From positions 1 to 64,000 of the forward strand of contig CALUKF010000002.1 of NCBI GenBank assembly GCA_944321145.1: a stretch of DNA of 64,000 nt, written 5' to 3'. The notes under the pieces were generated by a model. That model was not told where the DNA came from, made no database searches, and worked only from the letters and a program-made list of their open reading frames with translations. Numbering within the stretch: position 1 is the first letter of the stretch; the number at the start of each line of letters is the position of its first letter. Origin of the DNA: an uncultured Odoribacter sp. Lineage in GTDB: Bacteria > Bacteroidota > Bacteroidia > Bacteroidales > Marinifilaceae. Both the position numbers and the translations under genes were made by a program. Positions 1 to 8,152 of the stretch are shown piece by piece.

Positions 1-16
1 AGGTAGGCATTATTTT

Positions 17-496
17 TTAATCTCCTATCTTTTCCACGAAATATTTTTCATCCGCCGGCAAATTTTCCAAAATGCGCTGCATCTCCTCCCGGCATTCTTC
101 CGCTCCCGTATAATAATGGCAATAGCCGTAAAGCCGGCATTTCAACGCCCCGTCCGCCATCCCCGGAAGCAATTTTCCTGCCCGCTCCAACGCTTCTTCC
201 AACAATTCTTCTTTTCCCGTCACCTCGTAGGCATCCATCACCGTCAACAGTACTTGCGCGCGCGTGTCCTCATCCGCCATGCCTTCATATCCCTTCAACA
301 ACGCCAAAGACAAAGCGCAAACCTCCTCCTGCAAACGCCGCATCCCTTCCTCCACCGGAGGGCAGCCCCGCTCCCGCAGCCGGTGCATTTCCTGCAGTCG
401 TTCTGCCAACAAACTGCACGCGCCTGCCAAATCCAACCCTGCAATGCCTGCTCCCGACAAAACATAGCTTTCCCCTAATCTTTCCATAGCTTTCAT
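17..496 (-). CDS. Hypothetical helical protein (159 aa)
   Basis: I do not recognise this protein. The 159 residues are rich in Leu, Glu and Ala and look almost entirely alpha-helical, with no signal peptide or membrane segment. Three Cys/Tyr-rich stretches occur near the C-terminus (around LYGYCHYYTG). The ATG at 496 is four bases after a tRNA T-arm-like hairpin; a second in-frame ATG follows three codons later. It lies at the end of a long leader that starts at a good promoter near 900, so a structured 5' UTR may govern its expression. Function unknown. Confidence 0.6.
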   Translation of the reverse strand: MKAMERLGESYVLSGAGIAGLDLAGACSLLAERLQEMHRLRERGCPPVEEGMRRLQEEVCALSLALLKGYEGMADEDTRAQVLLTVMDAYEVTGKEELLEEALERAGKLLPGMADGALKCRLYGYCHYYTGAEECREEMQRILENLPADEKYFVEKIGD

Positions 497-886
497 TTTT
501 AGCCGCCACCGGAAGAATCGAACTTCCGCTCCCTGCTCCAGCAGTGGCGACGTTGCCTTCGGGGGTCCCCCACCAATACTTGCGTATCAATTCATATTCG
601 GTCTGTTATCCTATATATGTAGCAACCCACGGCGACGCCACCGGGAGACTCTTTTACGTCCCAACATGACAAGGAACCTGTTTCAGGCAATTGGGACTCG
701 AATTACGGTAAGTCATTTGAATAAAAAAGGTTATGATGTCGCTTTAAACGTTCGTTTAAACGGACAGGTAGTTGAACTTAAATTCATGGTATGCCGTAGT
801 GTATAGAAATTGGTTAGTATGTTGCAGTTACAATTTTCCGCAAAAATAAAGGGGAAAGTGGTACATTTAAACGAACGTTTAATCGG
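497..886 (-). other. Long structured leader or candidate small RNA
   Basis: A stretch of about 390 nt on the minus strand between a predicted start site (about 886) and the ATG at 496 holds no convincing gene. It can fold: arms 658-664 and 691-697 pair (7 bp) around an inner hairpin 677-687; a GCAA tetraloop hairpin lies near 580-595; and 504-509 pairs with 544-549 to close a three-way junction containing a 6-bp hairpin with a TTCGATT loop (510-528), which resembles a tRNA T-arm. It lacks an acceptor partner, an anticodon arm and a tmRNA tag reading frame. It could be a 5' UTR or an independent RNA. Confidence 0.35.
743..765. promoter_or_regulatory. Palindromic operator-like site, copy 1
   Basis: Eight-base arms TTTAAACG and CGTTTAAA flank a TT centre, followed by CGGAC. 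The same 23-base unit recurs at 866-888 with an AA centre. This shape is typical of sites bound by TetR-family dimers, but the cognate protein is not identified. It lies about 125 nt downstream of the predicted start of the leftward transcript. Confidence 0.5.
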
Positions 887-888
887 AC
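866..888. promoter_or_regulatory. Palindromic operator-like site, copy 2
   Basis: Arms TTTAAACG and CGTTTAAT around an AA centre, then CGGAC, in direct repeat with 743-765. It sits just downstream of the -7 element of the leftward promoter (893-900), the normal place for a repressor to block RNA polymerase. Confidence 0.5.
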
Positions 889-892
889 AACG

Positions 893-923
893 CAAAGGTA
901 TGACTTTATTTCTTTATAACAAA
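893..923 (-). promoter_or_regulatory. Leftward promoter
   Basis: On the minus strand TTTG (923-920), 19 nt, then TACCTTTG (900-893), a full match to the Bacteroidota -33/-7 consensus. It would start transcription near 886 and read into the structured leader and the gene at 17-496. Confidence 0.6.
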
Positions 924-1259
924 TTTTCCCGACATCTTTTTTATACAAAAATTCAACCCCCAAGCAATCCCGCCTCCCCGCCCCAGCCCCTCCCGGGTTT
1001 CTCCCACTTACCCCCGGCATCTGCCGCTATCTCCGGGGCTTTCCCGGGGCTCCAGCCCAAGGAGTACCCAATGAGTACCGAAGGAGAGTGGGCGAATCTC
1101 AAGACTATCGTATAAGAAGACCGGCTCCTTCTTTAAAGCAACGACAAATGAAAAATTACCCTTAAACAGCATACAATACCGCTGACACTTTCGCAACGAA
1201 CGAAAAAGTGCAAAACAAAGAGCCTTCAAAATCTACGGAAGAAAAAAAGCGACATTCTT
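924..1259. other. Intergenic stretch without recognised features
   Basis: Between the leftward promoter and the promoter of the CNNM gene. GC-rich, with short CCGGGG-type repeats near 1010-1060, but I see no credible gene or structured element. Confidence 0.5.
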
Positions 1260-1290
1260 TTGCAGATGCACCAACATATTTATACATTTG
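1260..1290 (+). promoter_or_regulatory. Promoter of the CNNM/CBS gene
   Basis: TTG at 1260-1262, 20 nt, TACATTTG at 1283-1290; the predicted start near 1297 leaves a short leader before the ATG at 1315. Confidence 0.65.
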
Positions 1291-1314
1291 CCCTGTGATT
1301 TTTCAATGTAGTTT

Positions 1315-2604
1315 ATGAATGAAGTTTTTATAATTATAGGTTTGATTCTTTTAAACGGGATTTTTGCCATGTCGGAGGTTGCTTTGATTTCTGCCCGCAA
1401 ATCCCGCCTGACGACTGACATGAAAAAAGGCAGCAAGCCGGCGCGAATCGCCTTGAAATTGGCTGAAAAACCGGAACGCTTCCTTTCTACCGTCCAAATC
1501 GGCATTACGCTTATCGGCATCTTGACCGGTATTTATTCCGGCGACCAAATTGCCGAAGATTTTGCAGTCATCCTAACCGGCTGGGGCGTATCCGCCAGCT
1601 ATGCTCCGGCATTGGCACAGGGCGTCATCATCGTCGTCGTGACTTACCTGACCATTGTCTTTGGCGAATTGGTGCCCAAACGCATCGGCATGACTGTTGC
1701 CGAGCAGACCGCCAAAGTCGTGGCGCCTCCCATGAAGTTTCTGGCATACGTGACCTTTCCTTTCGTCTGGCTGCTTTCCAAAAGCACGGAATTGATTTTT
1801 AAACTTTTAGGCATCACGGACAAAAGCAACAAAGTCACAGAAGAAGAAATCAAATCCATTATCCAGGAAGGCACCGACGACGGCGAAGTACAGCCCGTGG
1901 AGCAGGACATCATGCAGCGGGTCTTCATGTTGGGCGACTTGAAAGTGGAAACCCTCATGACCCATAAAAACGACATTGTCTGGTTCGACACGGAGATGAC
2001 CGTTGACGAAATCAAGAAAATCCTGAGCGAGGAACTTTACGAATTTTACCCGGTTGGCGAGGGAGACTTAGACCACGTGCGCGGGGTCGTCAATTTAAAA
2101 GACCTTGTCCTCCACCTGTACGAACCGGATTTCAACCTGCTTGCCTTCACCCATGAGGCGGTTTATTTCCACGAAGGCATGACCGTTTACAAGGCATTGG
2201 AGCAAATGAAAATCCGCAAAATAAGCCGGGCACTGGTTTGCGACGAATTTGGAGTCTGCGTCGGCATCATTACCTTGAAGGACATTTTGGAAGGATTGGT
2301 CGGCAACATGGACGACGACGGCGACGAGCCCGAAATCATCAAACGCACCGGCAAAGACGGCTGGTTAGTGGACGGGCAATGTTCCTTCTATGATTTCCTC
2401 TGCTATTTCGACCGGCAGGATTTGTTGGAAAACCACGGCTACCATACCTTAGGCGGCTTGATTCTCCAGGAACTCGAACACATCCCCCAGAGCGGCGAAG
2501 TCGTAAAATGGCACGACTTTACATTGGAAGTCGTGGACATGGACGGGGCACGGATTGACAAAGTGCTGGTGACAATCGACGAGCCGCAGCACGAGGATGA
2601 ATAA
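1315..2604 (+). CDS. Hemolysin/CorC-family protein: CNNM, CBS pair and CorC_HlyC domain
   Basis: 429 aa. The N-terminal ~190 residues form a DUF21/CNNM membrane domain with hydrophobic segments at about 4-24, 60-78, 95-118 and 135-155, and the typical MSEVALISARKSRL stretch after the first segment. Two CBS motifs follow (about 205-325), then the CorC_HlyC transporter-associated domain (about 340-425). Family members are linked to magnesium/cobalt efflux or homeostasis; the hemolysin label is historical. It is monocistronic with its own promoter and converges on lepA with only 8 bases between the stop codons. Confidence 0.88.
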   Translation: MNEVFIIIGLILLNGIFAMSEVALISARKSRLTTDMKKGSKPARIALKLAEKPERFLSTVQIGITLIGILTGIYSGDQIAEDFAVILTGWGVSASYAPALAQGVIIVVVTYLTIVFGELVPKRIGMTVAEQTAKVVAPPMKFLAYVTFPFVWLLSKSTELIFKLLGITDKSNKVTEEEIKSIIQEGTDDGEVQPVEQDIMQRVFMLGDLKVETLMTHKNDIVWFDTEMTVDEIKKILSEELYEFYPVGEGDLDHVRGVVNLKDLVLHLYEPDFNLLAFTHEAVYFHEGMTVYKALEQMKIRKISRALVCDEFGVCVGIITLKDILEGLVGNMDDDGDEPEIIKRTGKDGWLVDGQCSFYDFLCYFDRQDLLENHGYHTLGGLILQELEHIPQSGEVVKWHDFTLEVVDMDGARIDKVLVTIDEPQHEDE

Positions 2605-2612
2605 ACAGGCGT

Positions 2613-4400
2613 TTAGTCCAATTTCAACACGGCAAGGAAGGCTTTTTGCGGCACTTCCACATTGCCGATTTGCTTCATCCGCTTCTTTCCGGCTTTCTGT
2701 TTTTCCAAGAGTTTGCGCTTACGGGAAATATCGCCGCCGTAACATTTGGCAGTCACATCCTTGCGGACAGCCTTGATGGTCTCGCGGGCAATCACTTTTG
2801 CACCGATGGCAGCCTGCACGGCAATATCAAACTGCTGGCGCGGAATAAGTTCCTTCAACTTCTCGCAAATGCGCCGCCCGAAAGCGTAAGCGTTGTCAAA
2901 GTGTATCAGGGCAGACAAGGCATCCACTGATTCACCGTTCAGCAAAATATCCAATTTTACCAGGTTCGCACGGCGGTACCCGATTTGATAATAATCAAAA
3001 GAGGCATACCCCTTCGTGATGCTCTTCAACTTATCGTAAAAGTCAAATACGATTTCCCCCAATGGCATTTCGTATGTAATCTCAATACGGTTGCCGGTAT
3101 GGTATTGTTGATTGATCAATATGCCGCGTTTGCCGAGGCAAAGGGTCATGATGGAGCCGATGTAATCTGCCGGGGTTATGACTTGCGCGCGAATATAAGG
3201 TTCTTCCACATAGTCCAACGTGCTTGCCGGAGGCATGTCCGAAGGGTTGTGCATCTCCAGCGATTCGCCCTTCGTCGTATGTGCAATGTACATCACGTTC
3301 GGTACCGTTGTGATGACATTCATGTTAAACTCACGGTCTAAACGCTCCTGCACGATTTCCATGTGGAGCATGCCGAGGAAGCCGCAACGGAAACCGAACC
3401 CCAGTGCAGCCGACGACTCCGGCTCGAAGGTGAGCGAAGCATCGTTCAGTTGCAATTTTTCGATAGAGGCACGCAGGTCTTCATAATCCTCCGAATCAAT
3501 GGGATAAATCCCGGCAAACACCATGGGCTTCACTTCCTCAAACCCGTCAATGGCAACGTCGCAAGGATTTTGGACATGGGTGATGGTATCTCCCACCTTC
3601 ACTTCCGACGACGTTTTGATGCCGGAGATAATATACCCCACATCGCCGGTCTCCAACGTGGCACGCGGTTCCGGCTTCAGGCGCAACACGCCAATCTCGT
3701 CGGCAGTGTATTCCTTGCCCGTATTGACAAACTTCACGAGGTCACCCGTTTTCAGGCTGCCGTTGACGATGCGGCAATAGGTAATGATACCCCGGAAAGA
3801 ATTGAACTCCGAGTCGAATATCAACGCCTGCAGGGGCTGTGTTTTCGAGCCAGTCGGATGCGGGATGCGCTCCACGATGGCGCGGAGGATTTCCGGCACG
3901 CCCAAACCTGTCTTGCCGCTCGCCTCGATGATGTCCTCGCGCTTGCAGCCGAGCAACTCGATGATTTGGTCTTTTACCTCCTCGGGCATGGCGTTCGGCA
4001 TATCCATTTTGTTCAGCACAGGAATGATTTCGAGGTTGTTTTCCACTGCCAGATAAAGGTTGGAAATCGTCTGAGCCTGTATGCCTTGCGTGGCGTCCAC
4101 AATCAACAATGCCCCTTCACAGGCAGCAATCGAGCGGGACACTTCATACGAAAAGTCCACGTGTCCCGGCGTGTCAATCAGGTTCAGCACATACTTCCGC
4201 CCCTCGTGCATATAGTCCATCTGTATCGCATGGCTTTTAATCGTAATGCCCCGTTCACGTTCCAAGTCCATGTCATCCAGGACTTGCGCCTGCAAATCCT
4301 TGCCGGTGACGGTGCCTGTATACTCCAACAAACGGTCTGCCAATGTACTTTTCCCATGGTCAATGTGGGCGATGATGCAAAAGTTGCGAATGTTTTCCAT
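2613..4400 (-). CDS. lepA: Elongation factor 4 (LepA), ribosome-associated GTPase
   Basis: 595 aa, the usual family length. GTPase motifs are visible: AHIDHGKST (about 11-19), RGITIKS (about 50), DTPGHVDF (about 77-84) and NKMD (about 130). Elongation-factor domain II and V-like regions follow and the conserved LepA C-terminal domain ends the protein. It acts on stalled or mispositioned ribosomes in translation elongation or initiation. The ATG at 4400 immediately precedes the GTPase domain. Divergent from yicC. Confidence 0.97.
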   Translation of the reverse strand: MENIRNFCIIAHIDHGKSTLADRLLEYTGTVTGKDLQAQVLDDMDLERERGITIKSHAIQMDYMHEGRKYVLNLIDTPGHVDFSYEVSRSIAACEGALLIVDATQGIQAQTISNLYLAVENNLEIIPVLNKMDMPNAMPEEVKDQIIELLGCKREDIIEASGKTGLGVPEILRAIVERIPHPTGSKTQPLQALIFDSEFNSFRGIITYCRIVNGSLKTGDLVKFVNTGKEYTADEIGVLRLKPEPRATLETGDVGYIISGIKTSSEVKVGDTITHVQNPCDVAIDGFEEVKPMVFAGIYPIDSEDYEDLRASIEKLQLNDASLTFEPESSAALGFGFRCGFLGMLHMEIVQERLDREFNMNVITTVPNVMYIAHTTKGESLEMHNPSDMPPASTLDYVEEPYIRAQVITPADYIGSIMTLCLGKRGILINQQYHTGNRIEITYEMPLGEIVFDFYDKLKSITKGYASFDYYQIGYRRANLVKLDILLNGESVDALSALIHFDNAYAFGRRICEKLKELIPRQQFDIAVQAAIGAKVIARETIKAVRKDVTAKCYGGDISRKRKLLEKQKAGKKRMKQIGNVEVPQKAFLAVLKLD

Positions 4401-4428
4401 GTATATCCTCCTCTTTTAAATCGACGGG

Positions 4429-4436
4429 CAAAGATA
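4429..4436 (-). promoter_or_regulatory. -7 element for lepA
   Basis: TATCTTTG on the minus strand, 29 bases upstream of the lepA start. No clear -33 TTG at the ideal distance. Confidence 0.45.
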
Positions 4437-4531
4437 CGAAGTTTTCACATAAAAACGACAGCCGCAGGGGCAATTCGCACGATTCTGCAAACTCTGCCCC
4501 GCGCGGCAGGTATTATTTGCAGGAAAATCGC

Positions 4532-4539
4532 TAAATTTG
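4532..4539 (+). promoter_or_regulatory. -7 element for the yicC-gmk-nadD operon
   Basis: TAAATTTG 17-23 bases upstream of the two candidate yicC start codons. A TTTG lies only 12 bases upstream (4516-4519), closer than usual. Confidence 0.45.
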
Positions 4540-4555
4540 CCGCAAATTTAATGGG

Positions 4556-5440
4556 ATGACTATGATAAAATCTATGACAGGTTTCGGCAAGACGACTGTC
4601 GAAATGAAGAACAAGAAAGTGATTATTGAGATCAAGAGTTTAAATTCCAAACAACTGGACATGAGCCTCCGCCTGCCCTCGCTCTACCGGGAAAAGGAAA
4701 TGGACATCCGCGCTTTGGTCAAAGAACGCTTGGACAGGGGCAAAGTGGACATGTATATTTATTTCGACAATGCAGACTCCGACAAAGACGTAGCAATCAA
4801 TCGCGCCGTAGTCATGCAATATTACAGCCAACTGCAAGAAATTGCCGGGCAACTGGGCATTGAGCCGGACGGCAACGGATTGCTGCAGGCCATCATGCGC
4901 TTCCCGGAAACCCTGCAAGTGAAAGTAGAGGAATTGGACGAAGAGGAATGGCTTGCCCTCCGGGCAGGCATTGAAAAGGCGCTGGAGGAAATCAACCGCT
5001 TCCGCCTCCAGGAGGGCGAGGCACTGATGAAGGACATCCTCCGCCGCGTGGGATTGATTGAAGAATTGGCAGCCCAAGTGCCCCAATTCGAAGGGCAACG
5101 CATCGTCGCCATCCGCCAACGCCTGCAGGAAAAAATCAACGAATGGACAGAGGTTAAAAATGTCGACCAAAACCGTCTCGAACAGGAAATCATCTATTAC
5201 CTCGAAAAATTGGACATCACCGAAGAGAAAGTACGCCTTGCCAACCACTGCAAGTACTTCCGCGAAACCGTCGACAAAGAGGATGCCCCCGGGCGCAAAA
5301 TCGGCTTCATTGCACAGGAAATGGGCAGGGAAATCAACACCCTCGGCTCAAAAGCCAACGACCACGACATCCAGAAACTGGTCGTGCGCATGAAAGACGA
5401 GTTGGAAAAAATCAAAGAACAATCCCTAAACATCCTCTGA
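4556..5440 (+). CDS. yicC: YicC family protein (endoribonuclease / RNase adaptor)
   Basis: 294 aa, full length. It begins with the family signature MIKSMTGFGK, followed by the YicC N-terminal domain, and ends with the DUF1727-like C-terminal region (QEMGREINTLGSKAND, about 260-275). Family members are reported as RNases or as factors promoting small-RNA decay. Two starts are possible: ATG at 4556 and ATG at 4562, the latter giving the standard N-terminus. First gene of a tight operon with gmk (1-base gap) and nadD. Confidence 0.92.
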   Translation: MTMIKSMTGFGKTTVEMKNKKVIIEIKSLNSKQLDMSLRLPSLYREKEMDIRALVKERLDRGKVDMYIYFDNADSDKDVAINRAVVMQYYSQLQEIAGQLGIEPDGNGLLQAIMRFPETLQVKVEELDEEEWLALRAGIEKALEEINRFRLQEGEALMKDILRRVGLIEELAAQVPQFEGQRIVAIRQRLQEKINEWTEVKNVDQNRLEQEIIYYLEKLDITEEKVRLANHCKYFRETVDKEDAPGRKIGFIAQEMGREINTLGSKANDHDIQKLVVRMKDELEKIKEQSLNIL

Positions 5441-5441
5441 C

Positions 5442-6005
5442 ATGGGCAAGGTCATTATATTTTCAGCCCCCAGCGGAGCCGGCAAAAGCACCATCGTCAA
5501 TTACCTCTTGGGTAAAAACCTGGGCTTGGAATTTTCCGTTTCCGCCACTTGCCGCGCTCCCCGTGGCAAGGAACAACATGGCAAAGAATACTACTTCTTC
5601 ACCGAAGAAGAATTCAAACGCCGCATCGCGGCAGGCGAATTTCTGGAATACGAAGAAGTCTACCCCGGTTGTTTCTACGGCACGCTCAACAGCGAAGTGC
5701 AACGCATCTGGGCAGAGGGCAAAACCGTCCTTTTTGATGTAGACGTCGTTGGTGGCTTGAACATCAAAAAGAAGTTTGGCAACCAGGCGCTTGCCCTCTT
5801 CATTCAACCCCCATCCGTTGCAGCCCTGCGCGAACGCCTGCAAGGCAGAGGCACCGACTCCCCCGAGAAAATCGAGCAACGCGTTGCCAAAGCAGAATAT
5901 GAATTGAGCTTCGCCCCCCGCTTCGATACGGTGATTGTAAACGACCGCCTGGACGATGCCCTTGCTGAAGCCGAACGCAAAGTGCGCGATTTCCTCAACG
6001 CATAA
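5442..6005 (+). CDS. gmk: Guanylate kinase
   Basis: 187 aa. Phosphorylates GMP to GDP with ATP in purine nucleotide metabolism. P-loop SAPSGAGKST at about 8-17, followed by the GMP-binding region (SVSATCRAPRGKEQHGKEYYF) and the lid segment around residue 135. The order yicC-gmk is conserved in many bacteria; the 1-base gap argues for translational coupling. Confidence 0.97.
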   Translation: MGKVIIFSAPSGAGKSTIVNYLLGKNLGLEFSVSATCRAPRGKEQHGKEYYFFTEEEFKRRIAAGEFLEYEEVYPGCFYGTLNSEVQRIWAEGKTVLFDVDVVGGLNIKKKFGNQALALFIQPPSVAALRERLQGRGTDSPEKIEQRVAKAEYELSFAPRFDTVIVNDRLDDALAEAERKVRDFLNA

Positions 6006-6010
6006 ACGCC

Positions 6011-6604
6011 ATGCCTGCCGCCTCCACACCTCCCGTCGGGCTGTTTTTCGGCTCGTTCAACCCCCTCCACAACGGGCACTTGCAGATTGCACGCTATCTT
6101 TTGGAGCAAAATGCTTGCCGTGAGGTGTGGTTCGTTGTTTCACCCCGCAACCCCTGGAAAGAGGACGCCTCCCTGCTCGACGAACACCGCCGCCTTGCCA
6201 TCGTCCGTGCAGCCATAGCCGGCGAGCCCCGCATGGCTGCCAGCGACATCGAATTCGACATGCCCCGCCCTTCCTACACCTGGCAGACCCTCTGCGCTTT
6301 CCGCACCCAATATCCCGACACCCCTTTCGCCCTCATTATCGGCGGCGATAACCTCCCGCGCTTTCACCAATGGCGCCATGCCCGCGAAATCCTCGCCTCC
6401 TTCCCCCTCTTCGTCTATCCGCGCCCCGGAATCGCCTTGCCACCCCTGCCTCCCGGCGACATACGCCTCATCCATGCCCCCTTGGCAGACGTCTCTTCCA
6501 CACAAATCCGTGCAAAAATACAAGCCCGCGAGGACATCTCCCCCCTTGTCCCCCCGGCAGCCCTCCCCCTGATTTTAGACGCCTATACCCCTTCTGCTAC
6601 CTGA
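6011..6604 (+). CDS. nadD: Nicotinate-nucleotide adenylyltransferase
   Basis: 197 aa. Converts nicotinate mononucleotide and ATP to deamido-NAD in NAD synthesis. The nucleotidyltransferase signature GSFNPLHNGH is at about 15-24 and the C-terminal SSTQIR motif at about 163-168. The start is five bases after the gmk stop, so the three genes form one operon. The coding sequence is more GC-rich at the 3' end. Confidence 0.95.
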   Translation: MPAASTPPVGLFFGSFNPLHNGHLQIARYLLEQNACREVWFVVSPRNPWKEDASLLDEHRRLAIVRAAIAGEPRMAASDIEFDMPRPSYTWQTLCAFRTQYPDTPFALIIGGDNLPRFHQWRHAREILASFPLFVYPRPGIALPPLPPGDIRLIHAPLADVSSTQIRAKIQAREDISPLVPPAALPLILDAYTPSAT

Positions 6605-6645
6605 TTATAGGGAGCATCCCACCACACAATACCTAAAAAAGGGGA

Positions 6646-6676
6646 TTGCCGCATCCATTTCCCCGCGCTATCTTTG
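6646..6676 (+). promoter_or_regulatory. Rightward promoter with no obvious gene
   Basis: TTG at 6646-6648, 20 nt, TATCTTTG at 6669-6676: a full-consensus promoter. It points into a region with no convincing plus-strand gene and toward the 3' end of the cobalamin riboswitch transcribed from the other strand. Confidence 0.5.
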
Positions 6677-6724
6677 TATCGTCACAAAAAGAAACGTTTT
6701 ATTGATTAATATTTATAGTTGCGC

Positions 6725-6771
6725 GTCACAGGCACTCCCGCCTGTGACTTTCTTTGTCCCGCCAAAAGAAA
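6725..6771. repeat. Double hairpin, REP-like or terminator
   Basis: A perfect 9-bp stem GTCACAGGC/GCCTGTGAC with a 6-nt loop (6725-6748) is followed directly by TTTCTTTG (6749-6756) pairing with CAAAAGAAA (6763-6771, one bulge). Read rightward, the first hairpin is followed by a T-rich tract and could end the nadD operon. The pair of palindromes also resembles dispersed intergenic repeats; copies elsewhere in the genome would tell. Confidence 0.4.
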
Positions 6772-6957
6772 AAACACCGGCAGGATGCGCTCAGCGGATC
6801 CTTCAAACGGGATACCTGCATCTCCCCCTCCTTGCGGCCACATCATACAAAGGCGGGTGCTTGCACCTCTCCCGTCCCCGGTGTCTTCACAGTACAGTAA
6901 ACATATATGTGCGTTTGCCGCCTTTAATCCACCGAAAGCGCGGGCATTTGCATGTAT

Positions 6958-7125
6958 GGCAGGTCTTCTGACTTGCTTCTGTCCGGACGCCTTCCCGTCG
7001 TGCTTAATGCAGACAGTGGCAGGAGTATTGCCCGGGCATGTGTAACGAAGCTCACAGCAGCGGGGTCTGTCCGGGATTTTCACCCGATTCCCTTTTCTTT
7101 TCCGCACCGAACGGCACCGGAAAAA
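6958..7125 (-). ncRNA. Cobalamin riboswitch (AdoCbl/B12 class)
   Basis: Read on the minus strand the conserved parts occur in order: a GGGAATC.GGGTGAAAATCCC region, GACAGACCCCGCTGCTGTGA, a central GCCACTG block, and the 3' AGTCAGAAGACCTGCC at 6958-6975. These are the hallmarks of the B12-binding core. A TACCTTTG -7 element precedes it. Riboswitches of this class normally control B12 uptake or B12-independent genes, but the 350 bases downstream hold no recognisable gene before nadD, which runs the opposite way. Confidence 0.9.
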
Positions 7126-7136
7126 CCAATACGCTA

Positions 7137-7144
7137 CAAAGGTA
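7137..7144 (-). promoter_or_regulatory. -7 element of the riboswitch transcript
   Basis: TACCTTTG on the minus strand; start expected near 7130, just before the riboswitch core. The best upstream TTTG is about 26 nt away, longer than ideal. Confidence 0.5.
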
Positions 7145-7255
7145 AATAAAATCTCCGAAATTCCTGCTTACAAATTAATTTTCGCACCCTCAAACACAAT
7201 TTTCTTGTACAGATAAATCATCGGACAATATGAGAGGGGCAAAAAAGGGATTTCC

Positions 7256-7960
7256 TTACCGCTCCAAGTATCTCCGCCGCTCCTCTTCGGGGAAGCGCTC
7301 GATGGCATACCGCAGCATGGTACGCGGCATGACTTGCACCCGCGGGGCGAGGAAATCCACCAAAACACCCTTGTCGCGCTTCCCGACTTCCCTGAGCAAC
7401 CAGCCCACTGCCTTGTGAATCAAGTCGTGCGGATGCCTCAACAACTTGTCTGCTATCGCCAGGCAATCCCGGAAATCCCCCCGCCTCACAAAGTGCATGC
7501 ACGTCACGATTCCAATCCGTTGCTCCCACAGGTTGTCTGAATCCGCCAGGCGGTATAACACGCTCCGGTCTTTATCCTCCAGCCACACCCCCAAAAGCTT
7601 GTAGCATGTCAAATCCACCAAATCCCAATTATTGATGCAGGCAGTATGCCCAAGGTAAAATGCCACGCACAGTGCCCTTTCCGCTTCGTTCCCACGAGCT
7701 TGCCCAAACCGCTGCACCAGTATCAGCAATCCCGTCAGCCTTGCTTCATGCCACGGCGAGGCGACAAGCGTTTCCAGCGTCTGCCAATCCGCTTGCCCGT
7801 ATTTTCGCGCTACTTCCCGTTGTTCCGGCACCTTCACGCCCAGAAAACGGTCGCCTTCGCCGTATTCGCCTTTCCCTGTCTTGAAAAAACGGCTCAGGTG
7901 CACAGCTTTCTCCTCATTCCCCAGATGCCGTAATTCTTCTATGATTTCCTCTCCTGTCAT
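7256..7960 (-). CDS. AlkD-like DNA alkylation repair protein (HEAT repeats)
   Basis: 234 aa from the ATG at 7960 (MTGEEIIEEL). The reading frame is open to 8089, but a -7 element at 7994-7987 and the usual family length support the shorter form. Helical HEAT-like repeats with family hallmarks: FLGVKVPEQR (about 42), WHEARLTGLLIL, NWDLVD (about 115), and the C-terminal HKAVGWLLREVGKRD. AlkD enzymes excise alkylated bases from DNA. Single gene, divergent from the SpoIIE operon. Confidence 0.88.
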   Translation of the reverse strand: MTGEEIIEELRHLGNEEKAVHLSRFFKTGKGEYGEGDRFLGVKVPEQREVARKYGQADWQTLETLVASPWHEARLTGLLILVQRFGQARGNEAERALCVAFYLGHTACINNWDLVDLTCYKLLGVWLEDKDRSVLYRLADSDNLWEQRIGIVTCMHFVRRGDFRDCLAIADKLLRHPHDLIHKAVGWLLREVGKRDKGVLVDFLAPRVQVMPRTMLRYAIERFPEEERRRYLER

Positions 7961-7986
7961 ATCTTTTCTAATTATGCTTTCGTCTG

Positions 7987-7994
7987 CAAAAATA
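7987..7994 (-). promoter_or_regulatory. -7 element of the AlkD-like gene
   Basis: TATTTTTG on the minus strand, 27 bases upstream of the ATG at 7960. It lies inside the longer open frame and so supports the shorter start. Confidence 0.4.
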
Positions 7995-8110
7995 CATCTT
8001 TCCCCTGTAATATACTTCCTCGTCCCCGCCCATTCTCCTGCAAATTCCCCCCACCAAAACATGCCGAAAAAATTATTCCCGTTTTGCATGAATAAACGGG
8101 GGGATTGTTT

Positions 8111-8118
8111 TAATTTTG
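8111..8118 (+). promoter_or_regulatory. -7 element of the partner-switching operon
   Basis: TAATTTTG 35 bases upstream of the ATG at 8153. A TTG at 8084-8086 is 24 nt upstream, slightly far. Confidence 0.4.
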
Positions 8119-8152
8119 CGGCGTTGTTGCTGATTTATAAAATAGAGCGTGC

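Noticed and set aside
497-720. tRNA or tmRNA suggested by the T-arm-like hairpin
   Set aside because: No matching 5' acceptor strand, D-arm, anticodon arm, CCA or tag reading frame ending in Ala-Leu-Ala-Ala could be found.
3363-4559. Long open frame opposite lepA
   Set aside because: Shadow of lepA, whose motifs and length are complete.
6726-6821. 31-codon minus-strand frame with a strong Shine-Dalgarno sequence
   Set aside because: Overlaps the double hairpin, has no recognisable product, and Bacteroidota rarely depend on such sites; kept only as a possibility under the orphan riboswitch.
6706-7107. 133-codon minus-strand frame across the riboswitch
   Set aside because: It reads through the conserved riboswitch core, so coding is unlikely.
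7961-8089. N-terminal extension of the AlkD-like protein
   Set aside because: The extension is longer than the family norm and includes a -7 promoter element; ATG 7960 fits better.
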